DNA of 19,765 bases from Lachnospiraceae bacterium. GTDB taxonomy: Bacteria; Bacillota; Clostridia; Lachnospirales; Lachnospiraceae. Of the stretch, positions 6,504 to 15,053 are shown piece by piece. The DNA is taken from the NCBI GenBank assembly GCA_003447295.1, contig DLZQ01000072.1, positions 1 through 19,765 on the forward strand. Reading direction: 5' to 3'. How positions within the stretch are numbered: the stretch's first letter is position 1; every line of letters begins with the position of its first letter. Below the pieces are notes generated by a model. The model ran no database searches, was not told the DNA's origin, and saw only the letters and a program-made list of their open reading frames with translations. The translations under genes and the position numbers were made by a program.

Positions 6504-7730
6504 ATGACACAGAAGATATATGTGGTAGAAGGACGAAAGTTCCGCACGGAAGCGGATTACCAGAACGCCCTGAAGGATCAGCAGGTGATCGAGAATCTCC
6601 GGATGCAGACGAAGAAGATGAGTCTGGCGGATCAGAAGAAACTGCTGGAAGTGATCCGCAGCGGAAAGTGTAGATTTCATAGCATCCTGGGACAGGATTA
6701 TATGGAAGAACTGTCGGAAGAGATCAAGAGGCAGGAAGCTCCAAAGACATCCAAGACCACTCACGAGAAAAAAGAGACATTTAAGAAAAAAGAACCGATA
6801 AAAAAGGAACCGATTAAAAAGAAAACCACGCAAAAGAGACCGGCGGAAAAAAAGAAGGCTCTGAAGAGAAATATAGAGCCGCAGTTCGATGAGGCAGAAC
6901 TGGACAAGATCGTAAAAGAGGAACTGAAAAAACAGGAAAAACGAAGGAAACTTTTAGTAGTCTGCTGCAGTATTGCAGCTATCGTCTGCCTTAGCTATTT
7001 CGGAATTTATAACTGGTACAACTACCGGACAGCAGATAATTATAAGCAGCTGAGTGAACTGAAGGACAAGGAACCTGCAGCCAGCGAGACACCGGCGCCG
7101 GTGATCCATTATACGTCGGAAGAAGGGCAGAGTACACCGCCTCCGGTACTGGATGAATATAAAAATTTATTAAATAAGAACAAAAGACTAATCGGATGGG
7201 TAAAAATTGACGATACTAATATAGATTACCCTGTAATGCAGACAACGGATAATGAATATTATCTGGATCACAATCTGAATCAGGAGTATGACAAGAATGG
7301 ATCTATTTTCATGGACAAAGACTGTGATGTGCTGAAGCCCAGCACGAATCTGATTCTGTACGGACATCACATGAAGAGCGGGCAGATGTTCGGTAACCTG
7401 TCATTGTACAGCGACCAGAGCTACTATGAGAAGCATCCCTACATACAGTTTGATACCATCTATGAAAAAGGTCTGTATGAGATCATGTATGTATTCCGTT
7501 CGAGGGTATACAGTGAAGATGAGATTGTATTCAAATACTATCAGTTTATAGACGCCCAGAGTGAGCAGGAATTTGACTCTTATATGAATGACATGGAGGG
7601 AATGTCATTATATGACACAGGAGTCACGGCTCAATACGGTGACCGGCTTTTAACTCTGTCGACTTGTGATTATCAGGAGAAAAACGGCAGATTCGTAGTG
7701 GTTGCCAAAAAGGTGACGGCAAAGGAGTAA
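6504..7730 (+). CDS. Class B sortase with long cytoplasmic N-terminal region
   Basis: This membrane cysteine transpeptidase cleaves surface proteins at a sorting motif and joins them to the cell wall. The catalytic domain spans about residues 215-405, with His288 in YGHHM, the active Cys388 in TLSTC and the arginine Arg396 in NGRFVVV; the shape GWVKIDDTNIDYPVMQ is typical of class B. One transmembrane helix lies at about 150-168. At 408 residues it is much longer than usual class B enzymes because about 149 residues precede the membrane: a compact conserved-looking module (about 1-76) and then a Lys/Pro/Thr-rich tract with repeats of KKEPIKKEP (about 87-120). AAGGA at 6492-6496 precedes the ATG. 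It heads an operon whose next gene, 3 nt away, encodes a protein ending in TPKTG, its probable substrate. Confidence 0.93.
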   Translation: MTQKIYVVEGRKFRTEADYQNALKDQQVIENLRMQTKKMSLADQKKLLEVIRSGKCRFHSILGQDYMEELSEEIKRQEAPKTSKTTHEKKETFKKKEPIKKEPIKKKTTQKRPAEKKKALKRNIEPQFDEAELDKIVKEELKKQEKRRKLLVVCCSIAAIVCLSYFGIYNWYNYRTADNYKQLSELKDKEPAASETPAPVIHYTSEEGQSTPPPVLDEYKNLLNKNKRLIGWVKIDDTNIDYPVMQTTDNEYYLDHNLNQEYDKNGSIFMDKDCDVLKPSTNLILYGHHMKSGQMFGNLSLYSDQSYYEKHPYIQFDTIYEKGLYEIMYVFRSRVYSEDEIVFKYYQFIDAQSEQEFDSYMNDMEGMSLYDTGVTAQYGDRLLTLSTCDYQEKNGRFVVVAKKVTAKE

Positions 7731-7733
7731 AGG

Positions 7734-10700
7734 ATGACTAAGGGTACAAGGAAGACCAACAGAAGATTAAAAAAGACAGTAAGGAAGACCCTGGGAACAC
7801 TGTTCCTGATCTCGGCGATCGTAGTGGCAGCGATCCCTACGGAGGGACTACGTGCGGCAGATGATACGGCAACGCAGGCGGCAGAGCATACACATCAGAC
7901 AACACATAGCCCTTCTAAATATAAGGTTACGATTCCGAAGGACGCATCAGAGAAAGCAAGTCTGCTTTCCGGTAGCAGCACAATTCCCACCATGAATACT
8001 TTGATCCCGGAGATTCCTGCGGATGCAAAGATTTATACGACTGAGACCAATGGGGACGGAACGACATATCAGTTTTCTTATGGATATTATCTGGGTTCCT
8101 GGTGTGCGGTTATTTTAGGCTATAACAAAAATACTACATTGACAGATAATGTGTTGGATATTCCCAATACGGTAAATGCATATATACAGCCGACGGGTAA
8201 TGAAGGAACAGTTAACGGCTATGTTGCGGCCAGTAAAAGTGGAGAACCGTTATACTATGAATCCGTTAAAGAAATTCAGGTAGATGTAATTGATCCGGAA
8301 ACGGGAAATGTAAAACTGGATGAAGAGGGCAACAAGGTAACTGAGACTTCTTATACCGGAACAATTTTACCATGTTATACAACGGATGATGCATGGAAAA
8401 AATTGGAATTGAATCAGTTCCTTTATAAAAGCGATGGCTCAACGTATACCAGCAGTGTTGTTCCGGGCGATGTCAAAGGTACGTTTAAAAAATATTCCGG
8501 ATATGCACAGACGACCTCTACGGAACACCAGTGGATTAAAGATCAGGCAGTAAAATACATTGGTAATCAATATCTTGAGGCCACACCTACAGGTAACGGT
8601 ACTTATACATGGAAAGTTAAAGATTTTGTTACGAAGGACAATCCTTTAAACGGAATCTTTGCCGGAGCCAGTAATATTGCAACCCTGAATATCGGAGAAC
8701 AACTGATAGGTGTTGGAAACTATGCATTTTATGGTTGCAATGGTCTGAACAGTATTTCTTTCGGTAATGGTTTGACGGTTATCGGTAACTGGGCATTTGC
8801 CGGTTGTGGAAGCATGAAGGAAATCAATGTACCGGCAATCTCTAATCTTGCTCAGATTGGAGATCATGCATTTTATCGTTGCAATAGTCTTACGGATGTT
8901 AATATTCCAATTTCAGTAAGTTATATTGGAGACTATGCGTTTGCAGAGTGTCGATATCTGTATCAGGTAGAAATGTGTAATCCCGAGGTCGAAAACGGTA
9001 CAAGTGCCAGCAGCCTGAAAGAGATGGGGTGGAATGTATTTGAAAATTGTGAGACTTTATATTCATTGACATTCCCGGATTCGTATAACGAGACGATTGG
9101 AATTTCTTTAGTGAAAGGATGCAAGAACCTGCATTTTATTGCTTCGAGAAGTGCAAAGTTTTCTGTAGCAGAAGGCACACAGGATGACAATGTATATTGC
9201 TTTGATTGTTTTAAATCCATGCTTTCGGGAGAACCGGTCAACGGTACTTTCTATTTTGAGGGAATAGATGTAAGTGCATTGCATACGCTTTGTCAGAAAA
9301 ATTGTTTTGCATTCAGTTATATTTATCATAATCCACAGACGGGTGCATTTGAAAAGTTGGATCGTTATGAGTTGACGGTCCAGGATCCTAAAGTAGCTGG
9401 AGAGAATGGTAGATCAACGTATGTAGTAAATTCTTCCAATGAGTTGATTTCATGTAATGTTGGTGTTGGAGTATCCACATTGGATATACCGGATCCTATC
9501 GGACCTTATCATATTTATAATATTGGAGCCAATACCTTTGCAAATAATTGTAACCTGAAATTAGTTTCGCTTCCTGCCAGTGTACAATCAGTCGGAGATG
9601 GAGCCTTTAAGGGTTGCCATAATTTGGCATATGTTATTTTTAATAACAGAGATATACGAATTGGACAAAATGCATTTAAAACACAGGAATTTACAGGAGC
9701 AGCACACAGAAGTAACTGTGGCGGTGTAAATACGAATGGTAAGCCGGCCGTTGGTTTGACTTTTGTGGGAGAGATTTCTCCACAGTCCCAACCCTATGCG
9801 TATGCAATGGCTTCGACAAATAATTATAATAACGGTAGCCAAACGGTTAGTTATATTACTTATAACAGCGGATGGCCGGATAATCTGGTGGTTCAGTATA
9901 ATGCGGACAAAGGTGTAAGTGAGTTGATCGATTTCCCGGCATATACGAAATTGGTTGATTATAGTAATGCGACGAATTATCCATATTTGACAGAAGCACA
10001 GATTGCAGCTGCCAAGGATGCTCTGAATAATGTTGGTAATCCGGAAAAACTGACAGAGGATCAGCAGGCGTTTATTAATTCTGCATTAAATATCAACATT
10101 CCGGAAGGAATTCAGGCAATCAAAGATGGTTTGTTTGCTGAGAAAGAGAAGCAAGATGCAAGTGTAAAGAAAACGGTATCCTTGTATGGAGTTGATAACA
10201 TTGAGGAGAAGGATTTCCAAGGACTTCAGAATCTGACGACCTTGAATATTTATGGAAATACAGCGACCATTGCAAAAGAAGCATTTAAGGATTGTGCAGG
10301 ATTGCAGAAGGTTTATATAAGTGGAAATACACAGTCTATTGGTGACTATGCATTCGCAGACTGCGGTGACACACTTACAGATGTGACATTATCTGGGACA
10401 ATTACAACTATGGGACGAATTCCCTTCAAGGGTTGTACAAAGTTGGGTACTGTTAAATTTACGGATACAGGTAATTTCAGCTGTGATAATGGTATTATTT
10501 ATGGCATGAATAATGGTGCAAAGTCATCCTTAGTGGAATGTCTTGAAGGCAGGGACAGCATGTATGTAAAGGCAAGCGAAACGGCCGGAGTGACAACACT
10601 TGCCCCAGAGGCATTTCGATATTGCAGGAAACTAAGAGAAATAGATTTGACGGATACTGCGATTGCTACGGTTCCGGAGTTCGCGTTTGCTGATACAGAC

Positions 10701-12536
10701 AGCTTGCGTACCGTGAAGCTTCCTTCTTCATGTACTGCATTAAGCACAGAAGTTTTTTCAAATAGTGATGTGGATAGAATAGAAGCAAGCCAGTATCTGA
10801 ATATGATTAATCCTAATGCATTTAAGGATATCAATAAACCGCATGACGAGATTGTAATCTGCTGCCCTAAGGAAAGCTGGTTATATGAATATGCAACGCA
10901 GAATAATTTTAAGACGGATGACACACCTCTGATTGAATATTTTACCGTAACTTTCCGTGACTGGAATGAGGAACTCGGAAAATATGTTGAGGTTACAGAG
11001 GCAGAGCAGACTGTCAGAGGCGGCGAAGATGCAGTCCCTCCTACTCCCGCAGGAAAGACAGGAGAGACCTTCCAGTACTGGGATCCGGACTATAGAGAGA
11101 TCTCCGGCGATACACAGTGCGTAGCTATCTACAGCAAGGATGACCCTGATGCTACAAAATTGACCGTAACCTTCCAGGATTGGGATGGTACGGTAATTAA
11201 GGAGATCAAGGTATCCTCTGGCGGCAGCATCGCAGATGCGGATCTGCCCAACACATCTAATCTTGTGAGAGATGGTTATATCTTCATCGGATGGGACAGA
11301 CCTCTGACCAATATTACAGAGTCTTTTACCACCATGGCACAATATAAAGCGCTGAGTGAAGATGATATTGTAGTCAGATATATCAACAGTGTGACCAAGG
11401 AAGTGTTCTATCAGACAACGATCAAGAAGGGTACGGTTGCACCCAGCATCCAGACCCCTACGGTCAGTGGTTACACCTTCAAGGAATGGCTGCCGGATAT
11501 TGCTACAGCTATCACAGAAAATACAGATTTCTATGCAGTATATGAAGCCAATGGCTCTAATAATGGTGGAACTGCCAGTCCGGGTGCCAGCACCGGTCCC
11601 GGAGGCAATAATAACAACGGAACTACTGCCAAGATGTATACGCTGACGGTTAAAAACGGTTCCGGTTCCGGAAGTTATGTGGCAGGTTCCCAGCCGATCA
11701 TTGTGGCAAACGACCCTGCAGCAAACCAGCAGTTTAGTAGCTGGTCCATTGATCCGTCCAATACGAAGATTGCCAGCAAGGTTCTGTCTGCAACAGTAAT
11801 TACCATGCCGGAAGCAAATGTAACTGTAACGGCGAACTATACAGCAAAATCAGGTTCCGGTAGAAAGACCAGTACCTCTACGGGAAGCGGTAATTCCACG
11901 AATTCCAATTCCAACAGAAGACCAGGCAGCACTACCACGGGAACCGTATCCGGCGGTAGAACCACTGTTGTTATTGATAAAAACGGTCTGTCCAATACCG
12001 GAGTGGTATCCGCAACAGTGAACGGGTCTTCCGATAATTTTGTGATTAAGATCACAGAGAGCGCAGCAGCTTCAGAAGAAGTAGTGAAAGCTCTGATGGC
12101 AGAATACGGCAGTGATATCAGTGCTATCAAGTATTTCCCCATGGACATCAGTCTCTATGATTCCACCGGCAATACAAAGATCACAGATACCACAGGATTG
12201 TCCATCAGCATTACATTGCCTCTGCCGGATTCTCTGATCACCTATGCAGGTAATAACAAAGTGGCAGGTGTAGTGAACAGTAAGTTAGACAAGCTGTCAC
12301 CGAAGTTCTCCACGATATCCGGTGTATCTTGCGTAACTTTCACTGCGGAGCATTTCTCGCCGTATGTGATCTATGTGGATACGAATAATCTGACTGCGGG
12401 AACCATCGCAGACAGCACACCTAAGACCGGTGACGGAATCCATCCCAAGTGGTTTTTGTCCATGGGACTTGCCTGTCTGTCTATTGTATTCTTCATGAAG
12501 AAGGATAAAAAGACTCTGAAAGCAGCCAGAGTATAA
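7734..12536 (+). CDS. Giant LPXTG-type wall-anchored protein with BspA-type LRRs and InlB repeats
   Basis: This 1600-residue surface protein has a basic N-terminus and a signal peptide likely cut near LRA-AD (about residue 41). BspA/TpLRR-type leucine-rich repeats (units like IGDYAFAxC followed by LTDVNIP) form blocks at about 305-466, 593-650 and 813-1059. Three InlB/Flg_new-type beta repeats follow (about 1070-1273, with xFTVTFRDW and GYxFxxW signatures), then a Gly/Asn-rich linker, a further beta module (about 1301-1373), a Ser/Thr/Asn-rich linker, a domain of unknown type (about 1409-1560) and a sorting signal: TPKTG (1562-1566), a hydrophobic stretch and a KKDKK tail. It is expected to be anchored by the upstream sortase and to mediate adhesion (family knowledge and inference). 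AGGAG at 7723-7727 lies inside the sortase 3' end, indicating translational coupling. Codons in the LRR part look more AT-rich than in the C-terminal part. Confidence 0.93.
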   Translation: MTKGTRKTNRRLKKTVRKTLGTLFLISAIVVAAIPTEGLRAADDTATQAAEHTHQTTHSPSKYKVTIPKDASEKASLLSGSSTIPTMNTLIPEIPADAKIYTTETNGDGTTYQFSYGYYLGSWCAVILGYNKNTTLTDNVLDIPNTVNAYIQPTGNEGTVNGYVAASKSGEPLYYESVKEIQVDVIDPETGNVKLDEEGNKVTETSYTGTILPCYTTDDAWKKLELNQFLYKSDGSTYTSSVVPGDVKGTFKKYSGYAQTTSTEHQWIKDQAVKYIGNQYLEATPTGNGTYTWKVKDFVTKDNPLNGIFAGASNIATLNIGEQLIGVGNYAFYGCNGLNSISFGNGLTVIGNWAFAGCGSMKEINVPAISNLAQIGDHAFYRCNSLTDVNIPISVSYIGDYAFAECRYLYQVEMCNPEVENGTSASSLKEMGWNVFENCETLYSLTFPDSYNETIGISLVKGCKNLHFIASRSAKFSVAEGTQDDNVYCFDCFKSMLSGEPVNGTFYFEGIDVSALHTLCQKNCFAFSYIYHNPQTGAFEKLDRYELTVQDPKVAGENGRSTYVVNSSNELISCNVGVGVSTLDIPDPIGPYHIYNIGANTFANNCNLKLVSLPASVQSVGDGAFKGCHNLAYVIFNNRDIRIGQNAFKTQEFTGAAHRSNCGGVNTNGKPAVGLTFVGEISPQSQPYAYAMASTNNYNNGSQTVSYITYNSGWPDNLVVQYNADKGVSELIDFPAYTKLVDYSNATNYPYLTEAQIAAAKDALNNVGNPEKLTEDQQAFINSALNINIPEGIQAIKDGLFAEKEKQDASVKKTVSLYGVDNIEEKDFQGLQNLTTLNIYGNTATIAKEAFKDCAGLQKVYISGNTQSIGDYAFADCGDTLTDVTLSGTITTMGRIPFKGCTKLGTVKFTDTGNFSCDNGIIYGMNNGAKSSLVECLEGRDSMYVKASETAGVTTLAPEAFRYCRKLREIDLTDTAIATVPEFAFADTDSLRTVKLPSSCTALSTEVFSNSDVDRIEASQYLNMINPNAFKDINKPHDEIVICCPKESWLYEYATQNNFKTDDTPLIEYFTVTFRDWNEELGKYVEVTEAEQTVRGGEDAVPPTPAGKTGETFQYWDPDYREISGDTQCVAIYSKDDPDATKLTVTFQDWDGTVIKEIKVSSGGSIADADLPNTSNLVRDGYIFIGWDRPLTNITESFTTMAQYKALSEDDIVVRYINSVTKEVFYQTTIKKGTVAPSIQTPTVSGYTFKEWLPDIATAITENTDFYAVYEANGSNNGGTASPGASTGPGGNNNNGTTAKMYTLTVKNGSGSGSYVAGSQPIIVANDPAANQQFSSWSIDPSNTKIASKVLSATVITMPEANVTVTANYTAKSGSGRKTSTSTGSGNSTNSNSNRRPGSTTTGTVSGGRTTVVIDKNGLSNTGVVSATVNGSSDNFVIKITESAAASEEVVKALMAEYGSDISAIKYFPMDISLYDSTGNTKITDTTGLSISITLPLPDSLITYAGNNKVAGVVNSKLDKLSPKFSTISGVSCVTFTAEHFSPYVIYVDTNNLTAGTIADSTPKTGDGIHPKWFLSMGLACLSIVFFMKKDKKTLKAARV

Positions 12537-12560
12537 CGTAAATAAAGGATGGGAAGGTTT

Positions 12561-13853
12561 ATGAATCATAAAAAGTGGTTGGTCGTCATGGCTTTGGTGG
12601 CTACCGCGTTGATCCTGACACATCTTCCTGTGTCAGAGGCAGATGCGGCGGCGTCTGCCTCTGATTTTCAGATACAGGGAAGCACGTTGGAGAAATACAG
12701 AGGTAGCGACGAGAGAGTCACAATTCCGGATACAGTGGAGGTTGTGGGCGAGAGTGCCTTTGAGAACAACCAGAAGGTACAGTTCGTTGTGATCCCCAAA
12801 TCGGTCAAACGACTGGATGCCTATGTATTCTGGGGCTGTAATAACCTGGAAGAAGTGGTACTTGGAAAAGGTCTGACGACTGTGGACGAGTATTCGTTCG
12901 CCGGATGCACCGGATTAAAACAGATTACGATTCCGGAGAATGTGCAGAGCATTGAAGCTCAGGCATTTGCCGGATGCACGAACCTAACAGATATTTATAT
13001 TCCTGCTACGGTGACAAATATTGCTGATGATGCGTTCTTAAACTGTGATAATGTAACAATTCATGCGGATGAGGGCAGTGTGGCTGCGCAGTTCGCACAG
13101 AAGCTGGAAGAGCAGAGAAGGAAGAATCCCCTGGTGACGGCAGCACCTGCACAGACTCCGGCAACGGACGGGACTGCAGATGTACAGACGACAGAAGAGC
13201 CTGCACCGGTAGAGACGCCGAGTCCTGCACCGACCCCGGTGCCCGGTAATGTGTTAGGCAGTACGGTAGTTGTAGGGAATCACGCTATGGTCATGGTGCA
13301 TCCCGGCCTTGAGAAGGTACAGCAGGGGGATACCGAACCGGTGGATGACAGTTTAGAAGCGACTACTGCAGAGACAGAAGAAGGTATCGTTCCGGAATGG
13401 AAATATTATAGGGATCAGTCCATCGGTACAGTGACGATTCCGGAGGGAACTTGTGAGATTGGCAGATTTGCTTTTTCCAGAAGCAGTGTGCATACGGTTG
13501 CAATTCCGGAAGGTGTTACAACGATAGCGTACGCAGCATTTTATCATTGTGACGATCTGAAAAATGTAGTGATTCCGGATACTGTGACTTCTGTAGGAGC
13601 GAAGGCCTTTACCCACACCGGCTGGCTGGATGATTTTGAGCAGAACAGCACGGAGAACTTTTTGATCAGTGGCGGTGTGCTGGTGGCATATAAGGGAGAC
13701 TCGGCAGAAGTGACAATACCGGATGGTGTGCGTGTGATCGCAGATGAAGTATTTAAAGACCATACCGAGATTCAAAAGGTATATCTTCCGGCAGGCATTG
13801 CAGCTACAAGCAGCGATATTTTCCCGGAGGGAACGGAGATCATAAATAAATAA
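12561..13853 (+). CDS. Secreted BspA-type leucine-rich-repeat protein
   Basis: This 430-residue protein has a signal peptide (about 1-30, ending near SEADAAA) and two leucine-rich-repeat blocks, about 48-165 and 283-425, built from units such as VTIPDTVEVVGESAF and GCTGLKQITIP. A Pro/Thr/Glu-rich linker (about 190-275) with TP and PAP repeats joins the blocks. It has no C-terminal sorting motif or membrane anchor, so it should be released or held non-covalently. The start at 12561 gives a short basic N-terminus and hydrophobic core; GGAAGG is only 3 nt upstream, while the alternative ATG at 12549 lacks ribosome-site spacing. It lies 24 nt behind the giant LRR gene and shares its operon and terminator. 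A partner or accessory adhesin role for the wall-anchored neighbour is inference. Confidence 0.88.
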   Translation: MNHKKWLVVMALVATALILTHLPVSEADAAASASDFQIQGSTLEKYRGSDERVTIPDTVEVVGESAFENNQKVQFVVIPKSVKRLDAYVFWGCNNLEEVVLGKGLTTVDEYSFAGCTGLKQITIPENVQSIEAQAFAGCTNLTDIYIPATVTNIADDAFLNCDNVTIHADEGSVAAQFAQKLEEQRRKNPLVTAAPAQTPATDGTADVQTTEEPAPVETPSPAPTPVPGNVLGSTVVVGNHAMVMVHPGLEKVQQGDTEPVDDSLEATTAETEEGIVPEWKYYRDQSIGTVTIPEGTCEIGRFAFSRSSVHTVAIPEGVTTIAYAAFYHCDDLKNVVIPDTVTSVGAKAFTHTGWLDDFEQNSTENFLISGGVLVAYKGDSAEVTIPDGVRVIADEVFKDHTEIQKVYLPAGIAATSSDIFPEGTEIINK

Positions 13854-13882
13854 TGGGTAATTTACCGACACCAGTAAAAATG

Positions 13883-13921
13883 ACCGGCATAAGATAGAAT
13901 AAGTCTTATGCCGGTTTTTTT
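13883..13921 (+). terminator. Strong terminator of the sortase/LRR operon
   Basis: ACCGGCATAAGA (13883-13894) pairs perfectly with TCTTATGCCGGT (13904-13915) around a 9-nt loop, followed by a run of seven T (13915-13921). This is a textbook intrinsic terminator, 29 nt after the stop codon of the secreted LRR gene. Confidence 0.92.
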
Positions 13922-13941
13922 GGTGGGAGCGGAAGGAATTT

Positions 13942-14862
13942 ATGCAGCGGGTAAGGGAACAGGTACAGGTACCGGAACAATTGTATGACGGACAGTCGAA
14001 CACATCACCTGCTGTAATTGCAGTGTTGGATACCGGAATTGCCTATCATCCGGATCTGGCAGGAAAACTGTTGTGTTTTGCGGATTTTGTAGAGAAGCGT
14101 CCGCTTCCGTATGATGATAACGGACATGGAACACATATATGCGGGATCCTATGCGGAAGCGGGGAGTTATCAGAAGGGAGATTCCGCGGAATGGCACCCG
14201 GAGCAAAATTAGTCGTGGGGAAAGTATTGGATGATAACGGGGAGGGATCCTGCGATGCTATGAGAGATGCACTGCAGTGGGTCCTGCGGCTAAAGAATCG
14301 TTACAAGATCCGAATCCTGAATATCTCTGTTGGAATCGGAGACCTGAAGGAACGGTATAAGGAGCAGGTGTTACGGGAAGAGCTGGAGAAGCTGTGGGAT
14401 CATAACATTCTTGTAGTCTGCGCTGCGGGAAACAATGGTCCTGTGGACGGAAGCATCTCTGAGATGGCGAGCAGCAGAAAAGTACTGACAGTGGGCTGTC
14501 ATGACGGCAGATACTGTAAAAATGATCCCGGTAGATGTGAGACATATTCCGGCAGAGGCAGAAGATATGATGTGCTCCGCAAGCCGGATATTGTGGCTCC
14601 CGGTACAAGAATCCTGTCCTGCAATGCTTCCTGGCGCAAACAAAACGGCAGAATCCTTATGCCTTATATTGCGAAAAGCGGTACCTCCATGGCGACTCCC
14701 ATTGTATCCGGAGCTGCGGCTCTGGCACTCGGAAAATATCCGTGGCTGACCAACGAAGAGTTTGTCCGCCTGCTGTCTCTGACAGCCACGGATCTCGGAG
14801 AACCCTGGAATAAGCAGGGCTTCGGAATGCTCAATGTCCGCAGATTATTAGAAAACAAGTAA
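13942..14862 (+). CDS. Subtilisin-family (S8) serine protease without signal peptide
   Basis: This 306-residue protein carries a complete S8 catalytic set: Asp30 in AVLDTGI, His62 in NGHGTH, oxyanion Asn164 in AAGNNGP and Ser249 in SGTSMATP. It lacks a signal peptide and a long propeptide, like intracellular subtilisins, so it is probably cytoplasmic unless exported by another route. A Cys-containing insert (about 186-200, with CHDGRYCKNDPGRC) precedes the substrate loop. GGAAGG (13931-13936) stands 5 nt before the ATG. Only 20 nt separate the preceding strong terminator from this start, so no promoter fits between; expression may depend on read-through or a promoter inside the preceding gene. 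No clear terminator follows; an AATCAC/GTGATT pairing at 14871-14899 is weak. A role in processing surface proteins is speculative. Confidence 0.92.
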   Translation: MQRVREQVQVPEQLYDGQSNTSPAVIAVLDTGIAYHPDLAGKLLCFADFVEKRPLPYDDNGHGTHICGILCGSGELSEGRFRGMAPGAKLVVGKVLDDNGEGSCDAMRDALQWVLRLKNRYKIRILNISVGIGDLKERYKEQVLREELEKLWDHNILVVCAAGNNGPVDGSISEMASSRKVLTVGCHDGRYCKNDPGRCETYSGRGRRYDVLRKPDIVAPGTRILSCNASWRKQNGRILMPYIAKSGTSMATPIVSGAAALALGKYPWLTNEEFVRLLSLTATDLGEPWNKQGFGMLNVRRLLENK

Positions 14863-14931
14863 AATGATAAAATCACTGGGAAAAATTAAAAATGTGATTA
14901 AAATAAGTCAATAAAATAAATAGTAAAGATA

Positions 14932-14960
14932 TTGACACAAATGGTATGATTGTATACAAT
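14932..14960 (+). promoter_or_regulatory. SigA promoter of the citrate synthase/GntR/IDH operon
   Basis: A perfect TTGACA (14932-14937), a 17-nt spacer and TACAAT (14955-14960) predict transcription from about 14967. Any longer reading of the first gene beginning at 14946 would start upstream of the transcript and is excluded. The -10 lies within a large palindrome. Confidence 0.9.
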
Positions 14961-14965
14961 GATAC
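14944..14965. promoter_or_regulatory. Near-perfect 22-bp palindrome: candidate GntR-family operator
   Basis: The core ATTGTATACAAT (14949-14960) is a perfect palindrome and is flanked on each side by GTAT/ATAC after one unmatched G (14948 and 14961). It covers the -10 of the promoter. The core resembles the TTGTATACAA sites bound by FadR-subfamily GntR regulators (family knowledge), and such a regulator is encoded in the same operon. Binding by that protein is inference. Confidence 0.7.
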
Positions 14966-15053
14966 GAGAACTGCAAAATGTATTTTTACTGCGCAGAGTA
15001 AAAATAAAAAACAAAATTGCAGATGTCGAATGTCAGGGAAGAGAGGTATACCA

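Noticed and set aside
14871..14899. AATCAC/GTGATT pairing as a terminator of the subtilase gene
   Set aside because: Six-base stem with an 18-nt AT-rich loop and no T-tract.
14946..15053. Longer N-terminus for the citrate synthase gene starting at 14946
   Set aside because: That ATG lies inside the promoter, upstream of the predicted transcript start, and the added residues are not family-like.
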